A DNA stretch of 64,000 nucleotides, from the NCBI GenBank assembly GCA_002633025.1, contig NMRB01000781.1:140048-204047 (forward strand), written 5' to 3'. This document shows positions 51,719 through 61,796 of the stretch, piece after piece. Both the position numbers and the translations under genes were made by a program. Each line of letters starts with the position of its first letter. Position 1 is the stretch's first letter. The notes under the pieces were generated by a model that worked only from the letters and a program-made list of their open reading frames with translations, made no database searches and was not told the origin of the DNA. This DNA comes from Notospermus geniculatus. Its lineage: Eukaryota; Nemertea; Pilidiophora; Heteronemertea; Lineidae.

Positions 51719-53530
51719 TTTTAGCTCACCGGGGTGAGCTATTACGATGGTGAAGCGTCCGTCGTCCGTCGTCGTCCGGCGGCGTCCGTCGTCGTCATGT
51801 TCCGTTAGCAGGGCACGTTTCGTAACCGCTGGGGCTATGGATCTGAAACTTGGTACATACATAGCCCTAGGTCAGATGACCCATGACACCAAGTTTCGGT
51901 CCGATTCGATTGTTGGCTTGGCCACCAGGTGGCCAAAACCAAAAACACAACTAGAGCCATCATGTGATGGCGCAGATTCGTCTCCATTTGAAAGTTATGA
52001 AATGGCATGCACAGCGGCAAAATAGGTGGGCAGGGTCCAAAGGGTACTTTGGGTACAAAAATACCTAGTACCCTAAAGAAATTTGAGGGTACGATATAGT
52101 ACCCTCAAATGAAATGGTCCATGGACCATGTGCTCACCNNNNNNNNNNNNNNNNNNNNNNNNNNNNNNNNNNNNNNNNNNNNNNNNNNNNNNNNNNNNNN
52201 NNNNNNNNNNNNNNNNNNNNNNNNNNNNNNNNNNNNNNNNNNNNNNNNNNNNNNNNNNNNNNNNNNNNNNNNNNNNNNNNNNNNNNNNNNNNNNNNNNNN
52301 NNNNNNNNNNNNNNNNNNNNNNNNNNNNNNNNNNNNNNNNNNNNNNNNNNNNNNNNNNNNNNNNNNNNNNNNNNNNNNNNNNNNNNNNNNNNNNNNNNNN
52401 NNNNNNNNNNNNNNNNNNNNNNNNNNNNNNNNNNNNNNNNNNNNNNNNNNNNNNNNNNNNNNNNNNNNNNNNNNNNNNNNNNNNNNNNNNNNNNNNNNNN
52501 NNNNNNNNNNNNNNNNNNNNNNNNNNNNNNNNNNNNNNNNNNNNNNNNNNNNNNNNNNNNNNNNNNNNNNNNNNNNNNNNNNNNNNNNNNNNNNNNNNNN
52601 NNNNNNNNNNNNNNNNNNNNNNNNNNNNNNNNNNNNNNNNNNNNNNNNNNNNNNNNNNNNNNNNNNNNNNNNNNNNNNNNNNNNNNNNNNNNNNNNNNNN
52701 NNNNNNNNNNNNNNNNNNNNNNNNNNNNNNNNNNNNNNNNNNNNNNNNNNNNNNNNNNNNNNNNNNNNNNNNNNNNNNNNNNNNNNNNNNNNNNNNNNNN
52801 NNNNNNNNNNNNNNNNNNNNNNNNNNNGATTCGATTGTTGGCTTGGCCACCAGGTGGCCAAAACCAAAAACACAAAAAGTGCAATAACTCCTGAACTAAT
52901 GACTGGATCATCTCCAAATTTTTATCATAGGTGTATCTAATGAGGATACATGACATATGTAACGAGTTTTTGATTTGACCTACTTTTCAAGGTCACAGAG
53001 GTCAAAGTTCGACAAAAGTGACGAACCTCTCACAGTTTGTTATTATTTCACCGAGCGACTTCATATTTTGCATAAACATGCATTGGAAGGGTACCTTTAA
53101 AAATACCAAGTTTCGGCCCGATTGGACATCCAGTATGGCCGCCAGGTGGCGTAACCTGAAAATCAAGTAAGTGCTATTACTCAGGAACGGCTTGACGCAG
53201 AGGGTTCAAATTTGATATTTACCTCCATCTAGATGACCTTTACATGCACGCCAAATTTCAGCCTGATTTGACTTCAAACATGGCCACCAGGTGGCGTAAC
53301 CCAAAAATCATCAAAGTGCTGTAACTCAGGAACGCCTTAACCCAAAGCGCTCTAATGTGCTACATGTATGTGGGCCCCTGCAGATGACCTTTATGACCAT
53401 GTGAAGTTTCGGCCCAATCGGACATCCAATATGGCCGCCAGGTGGCGTAACCCGAAAATCATGTACCTCCCTCTATCATTAGACTATTATGTCCAACCCG
53501 GTGAGCACATGGTCCATGGACCATTTCATA
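51719..53530. mobile_element. AGCTCACC-family composite repeat, copy 3 (reverse orientation), nested or tandem, with gap
   Basis: Begins TTTAGCTCACCGGGGTGAGC with CGTCCGTCGTCCGTC repeats and ends GGTGAGCACATGGTCC then ATGGACCATTTCAT. A second inner ATGGTCCATGGACCATGTGC lies at 52109-52137 just before the gap. After the gap, modules of about 130 bp with CAAGTTTCGGCCCGATTGG and ATGGCCGCCAGGTGGCGTAA follow three times (53100-53460). At least two elements are involved. Confidence 0.65.
52139..52827. other. Assembly gap (689 N)
   Basis: A run of N inside repeated DNA. The 48 bp after the gap (GATTCGATTGTTGGCTTGGC..) repeat the text at 51903, so a tandem or nested copy probably defeated assembly. 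Confidence 0.99.
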
Positions 53531-54154
53531 GTATATGTAGCAACAGTCTCAACGCCTAATGGTAACTTAGATCATTCAGATAGATAGATTTCAACAGTCT
53601 TGTCGAGCATGCATTGACACAAGATCATGATCAACCTCACCACCATGAATTAGCTGTGTGTGTAAATGGTGTACATCGACCGTGTGTATAAAGCTATGAA
53701 CGAGGTCACCATAAATGAGTTGCACTACGATGGCATCACGAAATTCAGTTTTGGATGCATAGCGTGGCACTTTAAAGTCCAATAGGGCAAACACATAGGA
53801 AGTACCTAGGTATATGTTCACATCAGGTTTAGAACATTCTAGCTGGAGTTGTTTATGTGTGGGTGAATGTGGCCAGACTTGAAGTCCAAAACTTGGTGTA
53901 GCCTACACATACAGAAGGTATCTAGATACATATTCACACCAGGTTAGAACATCCAAATTTCAATCCCACGAAACGAAGGTTGTATCACGACGGGTTTGGT
54001 GTGCGACACACCTTTCACTGCTCACCCACCTTCTCTGAAAATACCGACCCAAAATAAATATGCCTTCATTTCAAAGTTACAGACTGCAAGGGATTCGGAC
54101 AGACCAACTGACTGATGGATGGATGGACTGACACACAGGGGTTTCTTGATATCC

Positions 54155-54439
54155 CATTTTGGTTCCCTCAGTCACCGCTAGGTTGAAAGGTGACTTTGGT
54201 AGCGACCGCCATGCTATTTTTAGATGCTATTAGATGCTATTTTTAGAAACAGAATGACCTGCTTAGAATGGGGGAATCCCAAACAAATCCACCTGTTCAG
54301 AAAATGTCAACATGGCCGATTTGGCAGGATGCAGACATGTGACAAGGGAATCCCCAAATTATGATAATGAGTCTCAACAAAATGGCGGTCGCTACCGAAG
54401 TCACCTTTCAACCTAGCGGTGACTGAGGGAACCAAAATG
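54155..54439. mobile_element. Mutator-like MITE with 9-bp target duplication
   Basis: 285 bp with terminal inverted repeats of about 58 bp (CATTTTGGTTCCCTCAGTCA onward) that I read as identical except one base. TTGATATCC is directly repeated at 54146-54154 and 54440-54448. Long terminal repeats with a 9-bp duplication are the Mutator signature. No ORF. Confidence 0.86.
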
Positions 54440-54549
54440 TTGATATCCCTCCCAAACTTTGTTTGTGGGAAAACTAGACATAAGTCGGTGACGACTGCAA
54501 TGTATGCCTCTGCTCTATCCTCAATACACCCTGCTATGTTGCAGGATTA

Positions 54550-55160
54550 GTAGTCTGGAATGTGAAATTCAAGATGTCTGCCTGGCGGCCATACTGAAAG
54601 CAGATTGCAACCAAAATCAATAGGAAAGATGAAATCAATCGAGCAAGTTGTTTGTCATTTACAGACCAGAATATGAAATTCAAGATGTCTGCCTTGTGGC
54701 CATATTGAATATTGGGTCGCAACCAAAATTGATAGGGCACCTCCCGCAACCATTCCACTATGCCACAAAAATATGAGATCAATAGACTGTATCACTCCAA
54801 AAGAGTGCAGCACCTGACAGGGCAGTGACATGACGTCCCGCATGTCATTTCTGAACGCCACGACGTGACTCAAAAAAAATCCAGTTGTTTCAGCAATCAT
54901 GATGTCAGGAAACTATTTGATTTTTTTTCATCTCGCGTCGACATCATGAAATGACGTGCAGGACATCATGACGCTGCCCTGTCAGGTGCTGCACTCTTTT
55001 CGAGTGTACAGCCTATTGGGCAAGCCGTTTGTCAGTTACAGTCAAGAATACTAAATCCAAGACATCTGCCTGGCGCCCAGATTGAATATTGGATTGCAAC
55101 CAAAATCGATAGGGCACCTCCCCTAACCCACCCCACTGTGCGACATGAGTCAATATGGCA
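54550..55160. repeat. Three modules with CAAGATGTCTGCC and CAACCAAAATCRATAGG
   Basis: Units of about 110-130 bp (54553-54660, 54661-54792, then the continuation after 55007) each carry a TGAAATTCAAGATGTCTGCC-like word, ..GGCCATATTGAA and GCAACCAAAATC. The third is interrupted by the MITE at 54793-55006. Confidence 0.75.
54793..55006. mobile_element. MITE with CACTCSAAAAGAGTGCAGC ends
   Basis: 214 bp. Arms of about 45 bp (AAGAGTGCAGCACCTGACAG and its complement). Each terminus also has its own small hairpin (CACTC..GAGTG). TA lies next to both ends, and the interrupted module supports an insertion. Confidence 0.8.
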
Positions 55161-56320
55161 ATCCATTCTTTACTTAAGAGGCAGATTAGTGAGCGTGGCA
55201 GCGGACATGGACACGGAAACCCTCTGAGAACATAATGCCATCTGAACTTCTTTGAGCGGGCCCCATTTACTATACTTGAATTGAAGATTTGGATACAAAA
55301 CACAAAATGTTTCTTCCTTTTTTCAAGCTTACAGACCATCAACAAAGCTGTTAAAGAGCAAGAGTGGACTTAATGCCACCATCTGATTTTGAAAAAATTT
55401 GCAACACAGGAGAAGTCAATAGGTAGTGACACTTATTTAATTTAGAAACCAGAAAGAACTGAATTTCTTTATCTCTTCCCAGGTTGCTTTTTAAACAATT
55501 TGATCAAGCAAAGTTTCTCCAAGTGCGGATACCACAAAGACCCTAATCAATGTTGTTGATCAATCTCATTGGCCAAATCAATGTATGTACTTATAGGTTA
55601 GGTATCAGAATGACTGGCTCTGTTGGCAGAGCGGAGAGATTGTAAGGCTGTTTTACGGTATATTGAGTGGAACCACGAATGCAATCACGGCAAAACCTTT
55701 ATCATTTACTCGCCACACAAGGTTTTTCAACGTCCGCACTCAGGCAGGTGGAGAATCTGAATGGATCAATCAAGATGATGCTAACCACCATGGTGAGCGA
55801 AAAGGGCTGGGACTATATTCGTCTCCCTGCATCCCTCATGGCATTTCGTTCAAGCATTCACCAGTCAACCTCAGGGACTCCAGCCGCCATGACCTTTGGA
55901 GAAGCGATGTCTCCACTGGATCTAGTTATTGGTTCCACTGAAGTGCCAGCTAATGAATCCACCAAATACATGTAGGTAACTAAGCAGACAAACAAGATTG
56001 AAGGTGCCTAGAGAAGTGCCTGTACATGAGTACATCAACATTTTGCTTCGGTTGAAATACGCCTATTTACATGAGAACGGTTGAAGCTGGCTTCGAACCA
56101 CTCCAAGATCATGCAGTTGGGATGATTTTCATCATGTTTCGAACCGGTTCAGGCACATGGAGACGCAACTTTCTTTGTGAAAATGAACAGGCTGAACTGG
56201 TCTCGATCCAGTCTTGTGCACAGTACTAAAATCAACAGAGAAAGAACAGTCACTGCACGCCACCAGGTGACGGGAACATGATTTAAGCGGTCTGAACTGA
56301 CTTGGGACCGGTCCCGTTCG

Positions 56321-58060
56321 ATCTGTCTCTGAGCTGGCTTCAACTTGGCTCAAGACGAGACCGGCCAGCTGTTCTCGTGTGAAACTAGCTAATAACCGGC
56401 TATGATGTTAACATACTTTGCAACTCGCAAGTCACCTGACAAGTGCAGGCAGTCACCCTGCAATCAGTGTTTCCGCCAGAGGGTACTAAGGGTACTATGC
56501 TAGTACTGAACATTTAAAGGAACAGAAAAGGGCCATTTTCTTTAATTTCATGGAATTTTTTGCTCATTTTGAAGAATTTAGTACCCTCAAAAAAATTTCT
56601 GGCAGAGACCCTGGCAATGAATTGCATCCCATAATGTGGATGGGACTTTATGTTTGTCAAACGAGATGTTGACTGTCTCACCCTGATTACCAAATTTTCA
56701 CTCGCCTTGAGGTGTCAGAGCAGCATATTTTGTGAGCATTTTAGTTCATCAATCAACATAGCAGCCAACTGTGTCCCCATTTGCCAACATGTATTTTGTA
56801 CAGATTCAACGCTGCCTGGAGTGTGACTAGAAATCGCCTTCCAATCCATGAGACATTCAACCACGAGGAGAAATTCCCTGTAACACCTCAGCAAGTCTTC
56901 TTTACCATGTAGAACTTGTTTTTACAACGTCATCACACTTTCTATCGATTATTATTGCCTGACTTTCCATCATAAATCTTTAGCATGTTTAGAGAAAGTG
57001 AAAAGAATTAACAGCATAAAAAGTAAACAGTGCGGAAAAGATTAGCTACTTTTAGCTACGCAAACAAAAATTATCCGAATCGAATTACACAAGGCTTTAT
57101 AACTGGATAGCAGCACAGTGAATTGTCAAGCCAAGGTTGAGTTCCAGTGACGCCTACACGATAAGCCCAGTATCCCAGGAGACAATATCCTACGGTGAAC
57201 AATGCTTAATTAGTACATGGGACAATAGCTCACGCTTCCATTACAGCTTTTATACTCGGTCTTATTAATACCGGTGTCTATATCCGCATACAAATAAGAC
57301 CGGATATTTCACGGTTTGCGCTTCCACTACAGGGTTTCAGGTTAGTAGTTTCGGCTACAGATGGTGATACGTGGAGAGTGAACCGCGTATTGTTCTGGTA
57401 CTTTTGAGCATGCGTAATGTCGTAAACAATCTTAAGCCACCTGTCGCTGATCATAATAGACCCGGACTTATTGGCATTCCGCTAGAAAACACCTATGTTG
57501 ATCCAGTTCTAATTTAGATTCGGAGTACACTCGGCTATGCTGTCAGAACTTAATAGATCCGGTCTTGAGAACCGGACTTATTAAACACGGACATCTTGTA
57601 ATGGAAGCAGAATAAGCCCGGACAAATACCACCTTTTTCTGTAATGGAGCTTATAACTGGTAGCACAGTGATGAATTTGTCAAGCCTAGGTTGAGTTCCA
57701 GTGACGCCTAGAAGCCCAGTATCCCAGTATCCCAGGAGACAATATCCTACGGTGAACAATGCTAATTAGTACACGGGACACAGATACAACTGCCAGGGGC
57801 ATTCATTTCTCATTGTTGGAGTGAAGAAGCTTCTTCCTCCATGCTCACCTCAGGAGGTGAGATAACTTCTCTATGGATTTAAGCTAATTACTACCAGGGG
57901 ATGTTGTCCTCCACAGGGTTTGAAGGCAATCAGGCTAATCATGTTCTGTACCGCTCAGCTATCTCCCTTTAAAAGGATACCTCTGCCACGAGGACACCTC
58001 TCTATCTATTAAGGACACTGGAGTTCAGTCCTGATTTAGCTCTTTCTCTAGCCGTACTTA
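56321..58060. repeat. Segmental duplication, copy A (1.74 kb)
   Basis: From ATCTGTCTCTGAGCTGGC to TCTAGCCGTACTTA. It includes a CAGGGTTTC-family member with a GGTACTAAGGGTACT interior (about 56467-56615) and a GCTTCCATTACAG..CTGTAATGGAGC element (57236-57652). It is repeated in copy B at 58184-60264. Confidence 0.87.
57236..57652. mobile_element. MITE with GCTCCATTACAG ends
   Basis: The ends GCTTCCATTACAGC and CTGTAATGGAGC are inverted. The interior has CGGTCTTATTAATACCGG, ATAAGACCGGAT and ACCGGACTTATTAA words in both orientations. The copy in B is at about 59095-59521. Confidence 0.7.
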
Positions 58061-58183
58061 AGGCTCGTCTACACGATCATACGTTTGTTCAAAACATCAT
58101 CACACATTTGTATGATGATGTCCAAGCTTGTGTGTCGATTTCTGTCTTGTGACAATGCAGCTAAAATTTTGAACATCATCATA
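58061..58183. mobile_element. Left half of a split TTA-flanked MITE
   Basis: Starts AGGCTCGTCTACACGATCAT after TTA (58058-58060) and breaks off at GAACATCATCATA. The right half is at 60853-60991. Together about 262 bp, PIF/Harbinger-like by TTA target. Confidence 0.85.
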
Positions 58184-59578
58184 ATCTGTCTCTGAGCTGG
58201 CTTCAACTTGGCTCAAGACGAGACCGGCCAGCTGTTCTCGTGTGAAACTAGCTAATAACCGGCTATGATGTTAACATACTTTGCAACTCGCAAGTCACCT
58301 GACAAGTGCAGGCAGTCACCCTGCAATCAGTGTTTCTGCCAGAGGGTACTAAGGGTACTATGCTAGTACTGAACATTTAAAGGAACAGAAAAGGGCCATT
58401 TTCTTTAATTTCATGGAATTTTTTGCTCATTTTGAAGAATTTAGTACCCTCAAAAAAATTTCTGGCAGAGACCCTGGCAATGAATTGCATCGCATAATGT
58501 GGATGGGACTTCATGTTTGTCAAACGAGATGTTGACTGTCTCACCCTCATTACCACATTTTCGCTCGCCTTGAAGTGTCAGAGCAGCATATTTTGTGAGC
58601 ATTTTAGTTCATCAATCAACATAGCAGCCAACTGTGTCCCCATTTGCCAACATGTATTTTGTACAGATTCAACACTGTCTGGAGTGTGACTAGAAATCGC
58701 CTTCCAATCCATGAGACATTCAACCACGAGGAGAAATTCCCTGTAACACCTCACCAAGTCTTCTTTACCATGTAGAACTTGTTTTTACAACGTCATCACA
58801 CTTTCTATCGATTATTATTGCCTGACTTTCCATCATAAATCTTTAGCATGTTTAGACAAAGTGAAAAGAATTAACAGCATAAAAAGTAAACAGTGCGGAA
58901 AAGATTAGCTACTTTTAGCTACGCAAACAAAAATTATCTGAATCGAATTACACAAGGCTTTATAACTGGATAGCAGCACAGTGAATTGTCAAGCCAAGGT
59001 TGAGTTCCAGTGACGCCTACAAGATAAGCCCAGTATCCCAGGAGACAATATCCTACAGTGAACAATGCTAATTAGTACACGAGACAATAGCTGCGCTTCC
59101 ATTACAGCTTTTATACCCGGTCTTATTAGCACCGGTGTCTATATCCGCATACAAATAAGACCGGATATTTCACGGTTTGCGCTTCCACTACAGGGTTTCA
59201 GGTTAGTAGGTTTGGCTACAGATGGTGATACGTGGAGTGAACCGTGTATTGTTCTGGTACTTTTGAGCATGTGTAATGTCGCAAACAATCTTAAGCCAGC
59301 TGTCGCTGATCATAATACTACAAACAGACCCGGACTTATTGGCATTCCACTAGAGAAAACACCGATGTTGATCCGGTTCTAATTTAGATTCGGAGTATAC
59401 TCGGCTATGCTATCCGAGCTTAATAGATCCAGTCTTGAGAACCGGACTTATTAAACACAGACATCTTGTAATGGAAGCCGAAAAAGCCCGGACAAATACC
59501 AGCTTTTTCTGTAATGGAGCTTATAACTGGTAGCACAGTGATGAATTTGTCAAGCCAAGGTTGAGTTCCAGTGACACC

Positions 59579-59915
59579 CATCTGGTTCTCACCAGTCTAT
59601 CTGTCCTGACGGTCATCTAGCCTGGTTCGAATCCACCACATTTCCCGTTTCTGAGGTGACAGCCTCAGCCAATCATCGGGGCGCGAAGAAAAAATCGACG
59701 CGCCAATCAAAATCCGTGTTACAAATTCGAGCGTGAAGAGCAAAGAAAGTGTCCAACGGTGATTTGTTTCGCAAGTTCTGATTGGCTCGGAGGCGGGGTC
59801 AAGTAGGGGTTAGGTTCATTAATAATTTATGCATTAACGGAAAAGATGACACGATTCGGACAAGGCTAAAGACGGAGTTCATACGGAGTCGATGGCCTTG
59901 TTTGGACAAGATGGC
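59579..59915. other. Insertion present only in copy B, with several CCAAT motifs
   Basis: 337 bp absent from copy A (which reads GTGACGCCTAGAAG at 57681), flanked by GACACC on both sides. It has no inverted ends. It contains GGTTCGAATCC (B-box-like), AGCCAATCATCGG, GCCAATCAAAATCC, GATTGGCTCGG and ends CAAGATGG. It could be a captured promoter region or a SINE-like insertion. Confidence 0.7.
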
Positions 59916-60257
59916 GACACCTAGAAGCCCAGTATCCCAGGAGACAATATCCTACAGTGAACAATGCTAATTAGTACACGGGACATAGATTAACTGCCAG
60001 GGGCATTCATTTCTCATTGTTGGAGTGAAGAAGCTTCTTCCTCCATGCTCACCTCAGGAGGTGAGATAACGTCTCTATGGATTTAAGCTAATTACTACCA
60101 CGGGATGTTGTCCTCCACAGGGTTTGAAGGCAATCAGGCTAATCATGTTCTGTACCGCTCAGCTATCTCCCTTTAAAAGGATACCTCTGCCACGAGGACA
60201 CCTCTCTATTTATTAAGAACACTGGAGTTCAGTCCTGATTTAGCTCTTTCTCTAGCC

Positions 60258-60728
60258 GTACTTACACTACAAAGAGAAGTCTGGTTTTTTTCAGGTCCGG
60301 ACTCATTTGAAGTCTGGGTTTCTCCATCAGAGCACTTACACTACAAATCCAATTAGTACAAAACCCAGCGATCGCACTTCGGAGGTCACATATGCGGGTC
60401 ACTCATGTAATACAAGTAATTATCACAACGCCACCTGTTGTCCGGGTCTAGAACTAAGATAATTGCATTTACACCTGAAGTAGAAGCCCGGGTCAAGTCC
60501 AGACTTATGGCCGTTTGCACAGGTCGGACTTGAGCTTGAAGCACTGAGAAAAGTCAGACTTTAATGAAAGTGTGGCTGAAGTCCGACCCGTCCATACGGC
60601 CCTTAATCTAGACCCACTCATGTCATCCGGGCTTGGGATAGTCCAGAGTTTGTAGACCCGGGCTTCATTACGCCTGCCTTTTTTGTAGTGAAGCAGGAGA
60701 AGTCGGGACTTCGTTTGTAGTATAAGTA
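60258..60728. mobile_element. C1 element: MITE with ACTTACACTACAAA ends
   Basis: The ends ACTTACACTACAAA and TTTGTAGTATAAGT are inverted, with AGAAGTC/GACTTC next to them and CCGGGTC/GACCCGG words inside. It hosts the smaller palindrome at 60508-60602. The copy C2 follows at 60990. Confidence 0.72.
60508..60602. mobile_element. Small palindrome of the AAGTCCGAC family, uninterrupted
   Basis: 95 bp with ends TGGCCGTTTGCACAGGTCGG and CCGACCCGTCCATACGGCCC, and TTA on each side (60505-60507, 60603-60605). It gives the empty-site reference for the TTAA insertion at 10950-11232. The duplicate in C2 is at about 61229-61323. Confidence 0.82.
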
Positions 60729-60852
60729 CTGATATTGACAGTTGGACCTCTCAGCGTGTCGCACTCAATTAAAGACATCGTTTGTCATCAGTCCCAAAGG
60801 TACCTGTAGTAGAGGAGTTCCAATAAACCAAAGGTGCCTGTAATAATGGAGT

Positions 60853-60991
60853 ATGAACATCATCATACATGTTGGTTGCTGTTCAAGTTTGTTGGGAAAA
60901 CAACCTACACAATCAAATATCTGTTCATGAACATCATCATACAAACGTATGATGATGTTTTGAACAAATGTATGATCGTGTAGACAGGCCT
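60853..60991. mobile_element. Right half of the split TTA-flanked MITE
   Basis: Ends GATCGTGTAGACAGGCCT followed by TTA (60992-60994). Its terminal 45 bp are the inverse of 58061-58105. Confidence 0.85.
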
Positions 60992-61580
60992 TTACACTAC
61001 AAAGAGAAGTCCGGGTTTTTTCAGGTCCGGACTCATTTGAAGTCTGGGTTTCTCCATCAGAGCACTTACACTACAAATCCAATTAGTACAAAACCCAGCG
61101 ATCGCACTTCTGAGGTCACATCTGCGGGTCACTCAATGTAATACAAGTAATTATCACAACGCCATCTGTTGTCCGGGTCTAGAACTAAGATAATTGCATT
61201 TACACCTGAAGTAGAAGTCCGGGTCAAGTCCAGACTTATGGCCGTTTGCACAGGTCGGACTTGAGCTTGAAGCACTGAGAAAAGTCAGACTTTAATGAAA
61301 GTGTGGCTGAAGTCCGACCCGTCCATACGGCCCTTAATCTAGACCCACTCATGTCATCCGGGCTTGGGCTAGTCCAGAGTTTGTAGACCCGGGCTTCATT
61401 ACGCCTGCCTTTTTTGTAGTGAAGCAGGAGAAGTCGGGACTTCGTTTGTAGTATAAGTACTGATATTGACAGTTGGACCTCTCAGCGCGTCGCACTCAAT
61501 TAAAGACATCGTTTGTCATCAGTCCCAAAGGTACCTGTAGTAGAGGAGTTCCAATAAACCAAAGGTGCCTGTAATAATGG
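60992..61580. repeat. C2: second copy of the C segment
   Basis: Repeats 60262-60852 with few substitutions and continues into the minisatellite, whereas C1 stops after two minisatellite units at GGAGT. Confidence 0.85.
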
Positions 61581-61796
61581 AGTTCCAATAAACCAAAGGT
61601 GCCTGTAATAATGGAGTTCCAATGAACCAAAGGTGCCTGTAGTAGAGGAGTTCCAATGAACCAAAGGTGCCTGTGATAGAGGAGTTCCAATGAACCAAAG
61701 GTACCTGTAGTAGAGGAGTTCCAATGAACCAAAGGTGCCTGTGATCGAGGAGTTCCAATGAACCAAAGGTGCTTGTAAGAGGAGTTCCAATGAACT
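61525..61796. repeat. 34-bp minisatellite, eight units
   Basis: Units of the form CCAAAGGTGCCTGTAATAAT then GGAGTTCCAATRAA, 34 bp each, the last shortened by two bases. Because 34 is not a multiple of 3 and units lack minus-strand stops, all three minus frames are open; the resulting WFIGTPLL-type peptides are not evidence of a gene. Confidence 0.92.

Larger units (their letters stand above)
58184..60852. repeat. Copy B plus C1: 2.67 kb lying inside the split MITE
   Basis: Copy B repeats 56321-58060 and then runs directly into C1 (CTTACACTACAAAGAG..) without the MITE, so it carries the pre-insertion state of the very site that its host MITE occupies. It is bounded on both sides by TGAACATCATCATA. 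Confidence 0.85.

Noticed and set aside
52073-52956. Several open frames of 238-283 codons across 52.1-52.9 kb
   Set aside because: Again almost wholly N; the few real residues come from a noncoding repeat.
55615-55665. tRNA-like TGGCTCTGTTGGCAGAGCGG word
   Set aside because: Resembles an A box but no matching B box or cloverleaf follows.
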